Positions 16,569 through 25,215 of a DNA stretch of 64,000 bases are shown in pieces (the stretch's first letter is position 1; each line of letters begins with the position of its first letter). Location: positions 62,001-126,000 of the forward strand of contig JAFKGK010000003.1 in the NCBI GenBank assembly GCA_017307165.1, written 5' to 3'. Below the pieces are notes generated by a model. The model was not told where the DNA came from. It worked only from the letters and a program-made list of their open reading frames with translations, and ran no database searches. Both the position numbers and the translations under genes were made by a program. Origin of the DNA: Candidatus Melainabacteria bacterium. GTDB lineage: Bacteria > Cyanobacteriota > Vampirovibrionia > Obscuribacterales > Obscuribacteraceae.

Positions 16569-17189
16569 CTAATCCATTGGCTGAAAGCCCGTATTTGCAT
16601 TAGCCGGCGGCAGCGGAAAATCATTGAACTTTGATTTGAACTCAGGTGCCGCATTGGTATTGGGCACCACTGCCGGTGCGCCCGAAGGCACCGGAGGGAA
16701 TGAGCTATCGATGCCAGCGCCTGCACTTACACCTGGTACTGCACCCATAGCCGCCGACTTATCGGCCGCCCTTTTTTGCAATAAGGTACCGATCAAATTA
16801 CTCGCGCCAGATGCATCGATAGTTGTAGAGTTGCGAAACCACCCATTTTTGTGCTCGATCTTGTCCCCTGTCAGAGTCGTGATCGTCGTCGATTTGCGAC
16901 CAAGCAGACCCTTCTTGGTTTCTAGAGAATTACCCAGTAGGTTGACTTCGGTAGAGCCCGAGCCAAACCATCCTTTCTTTTTCTCTATTTTGTCTCCCAT
17001 CCTATCTTTGACCACAGTCGATTTGCCCCCAAACCAACCATTGTTTACCGATATTTCCTCACCCTGACCCGTTTTGATCGTCCAATTGTTATTGGACGCC
17101 TCCGCTGGGAGACTCAGATCGTCCACGCTCATTGCCACCAGAGCAACCGCGGCGATACTAAAAAGATGACGATTGAGACAAATATGCAT
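16569..17189 (-). CDS. Secreted protein with WFG repeats
   Basis: 206 residues from the ATG at 17189, chosen because it directly precedes a signal peptide (hydrophobic core SIAAVALVAMS, cleavage near PAEA). The upstream extension to 17285 is Gly/Ser/Cys-rich and looks non-coding. Residues about 40-135 contain four degenerate repeats of 21-24 residues with the pattern G[D/N]xIExKxGWFGxxST, rich in Lys, Gly and Thr. A Pro/Ala-rich, poorly structured C terminus follows. Such short beta-type repeats suggest a secreted or surface structural protein; no family recognised. Divergent from ppk2 with 113 bp between starts. Confidence 0.65.
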   Translation of the reverse strand: MHICLNRHLFSIAAVALVAMSVDDLSLPAEASNNNWTIKTGQGEEISVNNGWFGGKSTVVKDRMGDKIEKKKGWFGSGSTEVNLLGNSLETKKGLLGRKSTTITTLTGDKIEHKNGWFRNSTTIDASGASNLIGTLLQKRAADKSAAMGAVPGVSAGAGIDSSFPPVPSGAPAVVPNTNAAPEFKSKFNDFPLPPANANTGFQPMD

Positions 17190-17302
17190 GGCGGACTCGC
17201 TTTTTGAGAAATCAAATACACACCCGATCGGGCATAAAATACTAGAACCTATGCTCCCGGCATTTGTTCCCCTCAACGTATCCATAAGAAAAAAGCAATC
17301 AC

Positions 17303-18337
17303 ATGAGCAAACAGTCGCAATCCCATGAAATGCAAGTCAAAATGGCCGCTGGCAAGGCACCCAGCACCAGCGCCATCATCGACTTTGTGCAGCAATACAA
17401 GGTCACCGATGGCAAGGGCTTTAAGCTCTCCGACTATGACCCCGGCGACACCGCCCATCTCGACAACCAATCCAAGGAGGAGGCCCGCGACCTCTTGCAA
17501 AAAGGCATAGAAAAACTCTCAGCCTTGCAAGAAAAGCTCTACGCTCAGGACGAGTGGGCTGTTCTCCTTATCTTTCAGGCCATGGATGCCGCGGGCAAAG
17601 ACGGCACAATCAAGCACGTCATGAGTGGCATCAATCCTCAGGGCTGCCAGGTCTATTCATTTAAACAACCATCAAACGAAGAACTCGATCACGATTTTCT
17701 CTGGCGCTGCCAAAAATGCGTCCCCGAACGCGGGCGCATTGGCATCTTTAATCGATCATATTATGAGGATGTGCTCGTGCCCCGAGTGCACAGAAGCGTG
17801 CTCGAAGCCCAGCGCCTGCCCAAAAAGCTCATAAAAAAAGATATCTTTGACGACCGTCTCCGAGACATCCGCTGGTATGAGAGCTATCTGGCCCGCCAGG
17901 GCACAGTCTCGGCCAAGTTTTACCTCAATCTCTCATTGGATGAGCAAAAAAAGCGCTTTCTCTCTAGGCTCGACGAGAAGGATAAAAATTGGAAATTTGC
18001 GGAATCTGATCTCCACGAGCGCCAATATTGGGACGACTACATGCGCGTTTACGAAGCCACCATCCGCGCCACCGCTAGCCCAGAGTCTCCCTGGTACATC
18101 GTCCCGGCCGACAACAAGTGGTTTACCCGTTTGGTCGTGGTTGCTGCTGCTGTGGAGACATTGGAGCTGCTCGATTTGAGCTATCCCACAGTAAGCGAGG
18201 AGCAGCTCCAGGTACTCGCCCAGGCACGTATCGCCCTGACCGGTGCGGAAGGCAGCCATGATGAGCTGTCAGAGGATGACAAGGCCTCCAAAAAAGAAAA
18301 GAATGCCAAGAAAGACAAAGACAAAAAGAAAAAGTAG
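17303..18337 (+). CDS. ppk2: PPK2-family polyphosphate kinase (polyphosphate:nucleotide phosphotransferase)
   Basis: 344 residues. The PPK2 signature set is present: the Walker A-type AMDAAGKDGTIKHV, then SGINPQGCQVYSFKQP, a DFLWR motif and the Walker B/lid RIGIFNRSYYEDVLVPRVH. Sequence style matches the single-domain group that moves phosphate between polyphosphate and nucleotides in the cytoplasm; which nucleotide is preferred cannot be read. The last 30 residues are a Lys/Asp-rich tail (KKEKNAKKDK), probably disordered. Its 3' end lies 6 bp from the end of the convergent antiporter gene. Confidence 0.95.
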   Translation: MSKQSQSHEMQVKMAAGKAPSTSAIIDFVQQYKVTDGKGFKLSDYDPGDTAHLDNQSKEEARDLLQKGIEKLSALQEKLYAQDEWAVLLIFQAMDAAGKDGTIKHVMSGINPQGCQVYSFKQPSNEELDHDFLWRCQKCVPERGRIGIFNRSYYEDVLVPRVHRSVLEAQRLPKKLIKKDIFDDRLRDIRWYESYLARQGTVSAKFYLNLSLDEQKKRFLSRLDEKDKNWKFAESDLHERQYWDDYMRVYEATIRATASPESPWYIVPADNKWFTRLVVVAAAVETLELLDLSYPTVSEEQLQVLAQARIALTGAEGSHDELSEDDKASKKEKNAKKDKDKKKK

Positions 18338-18343
18338 GCTCTT

Positions 18344-20383
18344 TTAAACAGCCTCTAGATTTTCTCTTTCCATCACCATCTCCTCTATCAAGGGGCAAAA
18401 CGGATAGGCACCGATCAGCTCCGACAAAGCCCTCAGTTGCGCATCATCCCCGGCTACGTATAGCTCGTCGTGCTCGGCGAGCTTTTCTTCGGCAGGAGGG
18501 TGCGACATGATCTCGTCACCACGTTTGATGGCAAGTATAGTGGCACCCGTCTTGCGCCTGATATCCAGCGAGACCAGTGACTGACCCTGCACCTTGTCGC
18601 TATTTTTGAATAGCCACTTGCCGAGCAAGTCCTCGGTCGGTGCTAGTCTAAACTCGAGGTTGGTATTTTTGTCCTCGAGATCGTGCCTGAACAGCTTGTA
18701 GCGCTCCTGCTCGATGGCTTGCAGAGCGATCTGGATCTGCCTGCGATCGGCCTTTAACCCAAGCAAAGCCAAACGAGTGATCTCTTTGCTCGACTCAAAC
18801 TCAGGCTGTACGACTCCGGATGCACCCATGCTCCTAAAAAACTCGATATCATCCGATCTATGCGCCCGCGCCACAATAGCCAGATCAGGTCTCACACGTC
18901 GCGCAAAACCGATCACCGTGAGTGACACCACTGGGTCAGGCAAGGTCACCACCAGTGCCGCTGCATTGTTGAGTCCGGCATTGTTGAGGACTGTCCTGCC
19001 AAATGCATCACCATACACGCAAGGGATGCCTTCGCTGGCCAGGTTTTCTAAAACCTCGCCTTTGACATCGACCACCACAAATGGCACATGCAAGGCATTG
19101 AGCGCATTGCCCACCTGCTTGCCGATGCGTCCGTAGCCGCAAATGATGACATGATTGCGAAAAGTCTGCTGTTCGTGATCTGGATGCGAGTCCTGGTGTC
19201 CCTTGAGGCTCTGCTGTATGGACAGATGCCTTAGTATCTTGGGGCCCAGTGCCATCAGCATGGGGGATGCCACCAAAGTCACGACTGCACCCGCAAAAAA
19301 CAGATTGTAGGCTGATTCGGTGAGGAGCTTCATGCTATAGCCGAGGGATGCCAGCACAAAGCTAAACTCTCCGATCTGAGCCAGACCTACGCCCACTAGC
19401 GCAGCCGACCAGTTGCTGCGCGTTGCAATGCGCGCCGCCATCCAGCCCACGCCAATTTTGCCGGCTATCAGCAAGATTACAAATAATATGACTTCGCCGG
19501 CGTGATTTAAGATAAAGTGCGGGTCCAGCAATAGTCCGACAGAGACAAAGAACACTGTCGCAAACAGCTCTTTGACTGGGAAAAGATCCGACAAAGCCTG
19601 GTGACCGTATGGCGACTCTGAGATCATGATGCCTGCTAGGAACGCCCCCAGGGCCAGCGACAGACCCATCTCCTTGGAGATAAAGGCGATGCCCAGGCAC
19701 AGCACCATTACGGTGAGGACAAATACCTCGCGCGAATTGCCGCGCGCCACCCACTTGAGTATGGGCGGCACCACCTTGGTGGCACCAAGGATCACCATGA
19801 GGACGAGCGCAATGGCTTTGGCCATGGCCGTCAAGAAAAGCACCGTGCCATTTCCCTCACCACCTGTAAATATGGGCAGGAGCGAGATGATCGGCACTAG
19901 CGAGATGTCTTGCAGGATCAGGATCGCGATGATCAGGTGCCCGTGAACTGAGTCTGTTTCGCCTCTGTCCATGAGGGTCTTGGTGACCACCACCGTGCTG
20001 GATAGAGCGCAGAGCCAGCCAAAGAGTACCGCGCCGGCAAAGTTGCTCACGTAATGAGCATTAAAAGCAACCGCACCGGCCAGAGCCGCCGTGACAAGCA
20101 GTTGTGTAACGCCAGCCAGCACCACAAATTTTGCGGATCTAAATATCTCCTTGAGCGTTACCTCAACGCCCAGGGCAAAAAGCAGGAGTGCCACACCCAT
20201 TTCGGCGAGTGTCTTGACCTGTTCTTCTTGTTCGATGAGTTTGAGGCCATGAGGGCCTATCACCAGGCCAGCTAAAATATAGCCGAGGATGGTGGGTTGT
20301 TTGAGCTTGACGCAGGCGAGACCGGCTACCAGGGCTGCTAGCCATACTATGCCGAGGTCGCGTACGAGTGCGAGATCTTCCAT
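18344..20383 (-). CDS. CPA2-family monovalent cation/proton antiporter with TrkA domains
   Basis: 679 residues. Residues 1-385 form a Kef/YbaL-like membrane domain of about 12 helices. A TrkA-N/RCK nucleotide-binding domain (about 405-530) opens with HVIICGYGRIGKQVG, and a TrkA-C domain (about 580-665) follows. This plan is typical of K+ or Na+ efflux antiporters gated by cytoplasmic nucleotide or glutathione adducts; no separate KefF/KefG gene is adjacent. Role: cytoplasmic pH and potassium balance. A small exported protein gene lies upstream on the same strand. Confidence 0.92.
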   Translation of the reverse strand: MEDLALVRDLGIVWLAALVAGLACVKLKQPTILGYILAGLVIGPHGLKLIEQEEQVKTLAEMGVALLLFALGVEVTLKEIFRSAKFVVLAGVTQLLVTAALAGAVAFNAHYVSNFAGAVLFGWLCALSSTVVVTKTLMDRGETDSVHGHLIIAILILQDISLVPIISLLPIFTGGEGNGTVLFLTAMAKAIALVLMVILGATKVVPPILKWVARGNSREVFVLTVMVLCLGIAFISKEMGLSLALGAFLAGIMISESPYGHQALSDLFPVKELFATVFFVSVGLLLDPHFILNHAGEVILFVILLIAGKIGVGWMAARIATRSNWSAALVGVGLAQIGEFSFVLASLGYSMKLLTESAYNLFFAGAVVTLVASPMLMALGPKILRHLSIQQSLKGHQDSHPDHEQQTFRNHVIICGYGRIGKQVGNALNALHVPFVVVDVKGEVLENLASEGIPCVYGDAFGRTVLNNAGLNNAAALVVTLPDPVVSLTVIGFARRVRPDLAIVARAHRSDDIEFFRSMGASGVVQPEFESSKEITRLALLGLKADRRQIQIALQAIEQERYKLFRHDLEDKNTNLEFRLAPTEDLLGKWLFKNSDKVQGQSLVSLDIRRKTGATILAIKRGDEIMSHPPAEEKLAEHDELYVAGDDAQLRALSELIGAYPFCPLIEEMVMERENLEAV

Positions 20384-20443
20384 TTGATTAGTCCATTCTT
20401 TTTATTATGTATGTGCTCCTGCTCTCATTGAGAGTGGTGCATA

Positions 20444-20833
20444 TCAAATAAGAAAAGATTGGTGGATGAGCCACAGTGGCGCTGGAGGTGCCAGCTGCCC
20501 ATGTCCGCACTCTCTCTGCCTGATAGATTGGCGTGAGTCAGAGTGATAAAAATCAAAATATCTCTGCGTGGCGACCTGTCCTGCAGGCTCGTCATCGGCC
20601 TGCGGATCATCCAAAAAATTGGCCTGGTGCAGCAGTGAGGCCTGACTGTTGACGGTGGTCTTGAGCAGGATCGACTCGGATGAAGGCCGTTGCGCGATGC
20701 TGTGACTGCCGCGCGCGTCCATGCTCCTTGCTGATGAGGAGCCGATCTCGACATCATGTATCTGAAAAGCAAAAAATTGGCATAGCAAAAACACGCTTAG
20801 CAATATCGAACTGATAGCTGTGCTGATTAGCAT
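20444..20833 (-). CDS. Small exported or membrane-anchored protein of unknown function
   Basis: 129 residues. AAGGGG lies 5 nt ahead of the ATG, which supports translation. Residues 1-25 are a hydrophobic helix with no strong cleavage site, so it may be anchored. The remainder is polar (Ser, Gln, His-rich) with no recognised domain. It lies between the redoxin and antiporter genes on the same strand, with room for its own promoter. Confidence 0.45.
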   Translation of the reverse strand: MLISTAISSILLSVFLLCQFFAFQIHDVEIGSSSARSMDARGSHSIAQRPSSESILLKTTVNSQASLLHQANFLDDPQADDEPAGQVATQRYFDFYHSDSRQSIRQRECGHGQLAPPAPLWLIHQSFLI

Positions 20834-20959
20834 TACTACCCCTTGCGCGTGTCACAGAAAACGAGAAAAAATCTCATTTCGATTATACACAGATTGGTTC
20901 AATCTTAATCACTTCCCTTCGATTGTGTCACTACATCCTTACATTACCCTTTCCCGCAA

Positions 20960-20992
20960 AATAAAAGAGGCACCATTAGCGGTGCCCCTTCT
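20960..20992 (-). terminator. Rho-independent terminator of the redoxin gene
   Basis: Read on the minus strand, GGCACC and GGTGCC form a stem around GCTAAT, extended by GGGG/CCTC-side pairs, and are followed by TCTTTTATTTT. It is about 35 bp after the redoxin stop codon. Confidence 0.85.
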
Positions 20993-21025
20993 GATTTGCA
21001 AAAGTGCTTAGATAATATCCATGAG

Positions 21026-21607
21026 CTAGTATTTTGGCTCGTTGCCTGGCTTCCATTTGATATTGCAACCCATGCTGGGATTTTGCTCGCCCCCGACTGG
21101 TTGGCCGGACAGTACGCTATCGATCGCCGCTCGCAGGTCGTGGCCGTCGAGAGGCTTGCCATTACCCGGCCTCGAGTCGTCAAGCTGGCCGCGATACACT
21201 AGTTTGTGATCCTTGTCGAAAAGGAAAAAATCAGGTGTGCATGCGGCCGTATACGAATGAGCTACTTTTTGGGTCTCATCGTAAAGCAATGGAAAATCAA
21301 AGCCTTGTGCAATTGCAAATTCCTTGAGCTTTTGTGGACTGTCCGCAGGGTGGCTCTCGACACTATTGCTTGATATGGCAACGATCTTGAGGCCTTTGGC
21401 TTTAAATTCGGTTTCCTTGCCCAGGCGGGCGAGCTCAGACTGCACGTGCACTACATATGGGCAGTGCGCGCAAATAAACATGACGAGCAGAGCCTTTGCG
21501 TCCTTTTGATCGGCCAGGGACACGATCTTGCCTGAGACGACGTCGGGCAGGCTAAAATCAGGCGCTTTAGTGCCCAATTCGAGCATGGTCGAGTAGGTGA
21601 GGGCCAT
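21026..21607 (-). CDS. AhpC/TSA-like thioredoxin-fold protein with CxxC
   Basis: 193 residues from the ATG at 21607, chosen because GGAG sits 8 nt upstream; a longer frame to 21634 has no such signal. The fold opens with LGTKAPDFSLPDVVSGK, typical of peroxiredoxin-like redoxins, and has an active-site CAHC at residues 46-49 followed by PYVVH. No signal peptide, so cytoplasmic. Members with this CxHCP pattern are usually annotated only as thioredoxin-family or redoxin proteins; they probably act as thiol reductants or peroxidases. Monocistronic, with its own terminator. Confidence 0.88.
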   Translation of the reverse strand: MALTYSTMLELGTKAPDFSLPDVVSGKIVSLADQKDAKALLVMFICAHCPYVVHVQSELARLGKETEFKAKGLKIVAISSNSVESHPADSPQKLKEFAIAQGFDFPLLYDETQKVAHSYTAACTPDFFLFDKDHKLVYRGQLDDSRPGNGKPLDGHDLRAAIDSVLSGQPVGGEQNPSMGCNIKWKPGNEPKY

Positions 21608-21785
21608 AGATATCTCTCCTTCAATTTTTTTCAATAGGTATAGTTTAGGGCATATATTTATTGACTTTGATTAGAGATGGTATTTAGGGGGAGCAGATCT
21701 GTCTCGCGACGACCAGAGGCAAACTATTACCGGCTCAGGGGATACCATCCCTGATCCGATTGCGCAGGCGCGTGGCGGTCGCGAC

Positions 21786-24053
21786 TTGATAGAGGGCTAC
21801 CAGGCCGGTCAGATCATCGACTCTAGCTATCGCCTGACGAGGCTTTTGGGGCGCGGCGGCATGGGTGTGGTCTTTGCTTGCCGTCATCTCGGCCTCAACA
21901 AGGACTATGCTCTCAAGCTCTTGCCCGGAGGCAAGGTCTCCGCTGGCGCCTGGCAGCGTTTGACGGTGGAGGCCTCAGCGCTGGCGCGTCTCAACCACTC
22001 CCATATCGTGGGCATCCACAATATGGGCATCCATGCCGAACAGAGCCCATATTACGTGATGGATCTGCTCAGCGGAGAGACCCTCGAGGATTGTCTCAGG
22101 GCATCAGGACCGCTCGATATCGACCTGGCGATCAAACTCTTTATCCGCGTCGCCGATGCGCTCAATCAAGCTCATCAACAAGGCATAGTGCATCGTGACA
22201 TCAAGCCGTCCAATTTTGCTGTTATCCGCGACCCCGGCGACCAAATCACAGGTCTCAAGATCATTGATTTTGGCATTGCGAGACTTTCTGATCCCGAGGG
22301 CGGCAAAGCCAGACTGGCAGGACAGGGCTTGACCGCCACCGGTGCTGTGTTTGGCACTCCGTACTACATGAGTCCCGAGCAATGCAGAGGCGAAAGAGTG
22401 GATGCGCGTGCCGACATCTACTCCTTTGGCTGCACTCTCTACGAGACCCTCGTAGGGAGGCCTCCCTTCAAAGGGGCTACTGCCATCGATACTTTTTCCC
22501 TCCATATGAGCGAGCCACCACCTGCGCTATCAGATATGATCGAGATCGAGGATGCGGGCGATCAGTCTCAAACCGAGGATCCAGAGCGAGAAGCCCGCTC
22601 GGCTTTGGTAGAGGGCCTACAGGCCATCCTCCTCAAGGCTCTCGCAAAAAATCCTAACGAACGTTATCAGGCCATGAGCCAGCTCAAGCTCGATCTAGAG
22701 CGCATCAAATCAGGCAAAGCACCCCTCGTGGCTGGGGCGCTATTTGCACCTGCTAGTTTTGGGAGAGCAAGTGCCGAGCCGGTCGACGACCTATCTGTCG
22801 ACACTGGCGAACACGATTATGCAACGGTACCTCCGGGGGATAAGATCGCGACTTTGCTTTCTCCTGGTCGTCTTTTGGCGCTTGCTTGCACCGCTATGGT
22901 AGCGCTTGTGGTGGCAATGTGCTTTATGCTCTATCGGCCGAGCAAGCCATCTGTCTCGACCCAAAACACAATGTCTAGTCATGTGTATGTCGCACGCTCG
23001 CACTCTCGCGCTTCCACAGACTCAGGTCAACTTGACCGGCAGATGCTGATAGACTCAGCTATGCCCGAGTCCGCCAACCTCGGGCAGTTGCTCGGAATGG
23101 AGGGCTCGATCACTCAGACCGGGGCTGATAAAGATGATGTAAAAAGACTCAATGCTTTTGATCTCTTGTCGATCAAAAATCACGAGAACGCCTTTAAAAG
23201 GGAAATGGACACTATCTGTCAACCTGCCTGGTTTGAAAAGCCATTTTACGTGCCTGCAAAAAAAGCCTTTGTGTTTCCTGAGACTGTGATTTTTGGTGCT
23301 ATCAGTATCAATGGAGCCAAGCCAGTCCAAGCAGTCGGAACAATCAAAAAGCCTCAAAACGCTGACGTCACTTTTTATTGGCCCTTTTGCAATCACCGCT
23401 GGGGCCTGCTAAACAAATTTAAAAGTGATGATCTGACCGGCCTCGATGGCTGCTTTCTGGAGCCTGATAAAGTGGTTGGCTTAGTCAGCAAGTGGACGCG
23501 TTTGCGCGAGCTTTCGTTTTTTAATCCGCTCATCAAAGCAATGCCCAACTACGAAAAGCATTATGATGAGTCTATGGTGACTCCTGACGTATTGCCCCTG
23601 CTCGAAAAGCTGCCGCATTTGCAGGTGCTCGGTCTTTGCGGCGCGCTAAGCAGCGATGATGTGCTCAGCATGCCTTTGCTGCATCGTCTCAAGGGATTGC
23701 GTCTAAAGCGCCTCATGCATTACCAAGATTTTCTCCCTCATCTGGTCCAATATCCCAATCTTCAGGAGCTTTGGTTGGTTGGCAGCCCTGTTACAGACGA
23801 GCAGCTCGACAATCTCATTGCTATGCCCAATCTCCAACGCCTCAAGATATTGCGGAGCAAGCTAACGCCGGCGTCGGCTGCCAAGTTTAAAGCCATGAAG
23901 CATCTCAAGGAGCTCACCATTGACCGCAATAATTGGACGGAGGAGCAAAAAGCCTACTTTAAGAGCGTCATACCCTTTGTAAAATATGAAAAGGTCGTGG
24001 ACACCGATTATTGGGTGGCTGTACCGGCAAAATATCTAAAACCTAAAGATTGA
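21786..24053 (+). CDS. Membrane Ser/Thr kinase with C-terminal leucine-rich repeats
   Basis: At least 755 residues. The only start near the kinase domain is TTG 21786, which lacks a ribosome site. The frame stays open back to 21675, and a CTG at 21699 has GGGGGAG 5 nt ahead, so the true N terminus may be 29 residues longer. Kinase domain about 15-300: GRGGMGVVF, K44, HRDIKPSN (136-143), DFG 161-163, SPEQCRGE. One membrane helix near 360-380. The outer part has the module FPETVIFGAI and KFKSDDLTGLDG, then leucine-rich repeats (about 590-730). Stands alone, followed by htpX. Confidence 0.9.
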   Translation: MIEGYQAGQIIDSSYRLTRLLGRGGMGVVFACRHLGLNKDYALKLLPGGKVSAGAWQRLTVEASALARLNHSHIVGIHNMGIHAEQSPYYVMDLLSGETLEDCLRASGPLDIDLAIKLFIRVADALNQAHQQGIVHRDIKPSNFAVIRDPGDQITGLKIIDFGIARLSDPEGGKARLAGQGLTATGAVFGTPYYMSPEQCRGERVDARADIYSFGCTLYETLVGRPPFKGATAIDTFSLHMSEPPPALSDMIEIEDAGDQSQTEDPEREARSALVEGLQAILLKALAKNPNERYQAMSQLKLDLERIKSGKAPLVAGALFAPASFGRASAEPVDDLSVDTGEHDYATVPPGDKIATLLSPGRLLALACTAMVALVVAMCFMLYRPSKPSVSTQNTMSSHVYVARSHSRASTDSGQLDRQMLIDSAMPESANLGQLLGMEGSITQTGADKDDVKRLNAFDLLSIKNHENAFKREMDTICQPAWFEKPFYVPAKKAFVFPETVIFGAISINGAKPVQAVGTIKKPQNADVTFYWPFCNHRWGLLNKFKSDDLTGLDGCFLEPDKVVGLVSKWTRLRELSFFNPLIKAMPNYEKHYDESMVTPDVLPLLEKLPHLQVLGLCGALSSDDVLSMPLLHRLKGLRLKRLMHYQDFLPHLVQYPNLQELWLVGSPVTDEQLDNLIAMPNLQRLKILRSKLTPASAAKFKAMKHLKELTIDRNNWTEEQKAYFKSVIPFVKYEKVVDTDYWVAVPAKYLKPKD

Positions 24054-24128
24054 CGTAAAATTGTTGTGTAAGGAAACATCTCGGCGCTGCTAGCGTCAGG
24101 GCCTGTATCTCGGAGGTCTATAAATCTC

Positions 24129-25043
24129 ATGGCACTTGCAAAACGTATATTTTTATTTTTAGTGGTCAACTTTCTCGTCGTGGTGACGATTTCAATCATC
24201 ACCAACGCACTGGGGCTCAATTATTACCTCAACGACTATGGCCTGGACACCGGCAAGCTTGCTATGTTTTGTGCAGTCTGGGGTATGGGCGGTTCGTTTA
24301 TCTCGCTTTTGATGTCGCGCGCCATCGCCAAGATGTCGATGGGGCTTAAGGTCATCCCGACTACGACTACCGATCCGGGCTTGAGAGATCTATTGGAAAT
24401 GGTGCATGATCTTTCGCGGCGCGCGGGCCTGACGACCATGCCGGAGGTTGCGATATATGATTCGCCGGAGCTAAATGCATTTGCGACCGGTCCATCCCGC
24501 AGCCAGGCCTTAGTTGCCGTCTCCAGCGGATTGTTGCAGCGTATGGATCGTAATGAGCTGGCAGGCGTGCTCGGTCACGAGATTTCGCACGTTGCCAATG
24601 GAGACATGGTGACCATGACTCTCCTGCAAGGCATCGTCAACGCCTTTGTCATGTTTTTTGCTCGCATCCTGGCCTTTGCTCTGGTGCGTGGCCGTAGTGA
24701 CGAAAATGGCCGCTCCATTGGTGGTGGCTATATGGCCTATTATCTGGTGGAGATGCTATTGCAGTTTGTCTTTATGCTCTTAGGCTCGCTAGTGGTAGCG
24801 TGGTTCTCTCGGCATCGCGAGTTTCGCGCGGATGCTGGTGGCGCCAAGCTTGCTGGCGCGTCCGGCATGATTGGAGCATTGCAAGCGCTCAAACGCAATG
24901 CGTCAGGGATGAGAGCCGAGATAGAGACACCGCAGACGGTGCGGGCCCTGATGATCTTTGGCAAGCCGACCAATATCGGCAATCTGTTTGCTTCGCATCC
25001 GCCTTTGGATGAGAGAATTGCGAGATTGCAGGCTGAGGCTTAG
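24129..25043 (+). CDS. htpX: HtpX-type membrane zinc metalloprotease (M48)
   Basis: 304 residues with GGAGG 12 nt ahead of the ATG. Two N-terminal membrane helices (about 6-28 and 37-57), then the catalytic GHEISH (zinc ligands H150 and H154, catalytic E151), two more hydrophobic segments and the conserved FRADAGGAKLAG, whose acidic residues supply the third zinc ligand. HtpX degrades misfolded membrane proteins at the inner membrane, partly overlapping with FtsH. Length and motifs are normal. Confidence 0.95.
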   Translation: MALAKRIFLFLVVNFLVVVTISIITNALGLNYYLNDYGLDTGKLAMFCAVWGMGGSFISLLMSRAIAKMSMGLKVIPTTTTDPGLRDLLEMVHDLSRRAGLTTMPEVAIYDSPELNAFATGPSRSQALVAVSSGLLQRMDRNELAGVLGHEISHVANGDMVTMTLLQGIVNAFVMFFARILAFALVRGRSDENGRSIGGGYMAYYLVEMLLQFVFMLLGSLVVAWFSRHREFRADAGGAKLAGASGMIGALQALKRNASGMRAEIETPQTVRALMIFGKPTNIGNLFASHPPLDERIARLQAEA

Positions 25044-25178
25044 TAATAAACATAGCAGGATGCGCAATTTGGCAATTTCATCTCAGCAAAATGCATTTGC
25101 GAAACTGGCAATTTCAGTAATCCTTTCCGGCTGGTTAAATTTGGCTTGCCATCAGTATTTGAGCTAGTCTGCGATATA

Positions 25179-25209
25179 ATGCCTCTCGACTCTCCGAGCC
25201 GGGAGGCAT
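25179..25209 (+). promoter_or_regulatory. Hairpin overlapping the ribosome-binding site of the amidohydrolase gene
   Basis: ATGCCTC (25179-25185) can pair with GAGGCAT (25203-25209), which includes the GGGAGG ribosome site 7 nt ahead of the ATG at 25216. A TATAAT sits at 25175-25180 without a matching -35 box at normal spacing; if transcription began just after it, the 5' half of the hairpin would be absent from the mRNA. Confidence 0.35.
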
Positions 25210-25215
25210 ATTACT

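Noticed and set aside
20400..20445. Imperfect hairpin near 20411-20444 as another family member
   Set aside because: Stem is irregular with several bulges and no family loop; at most a weak terminator for the small exported protein gene.
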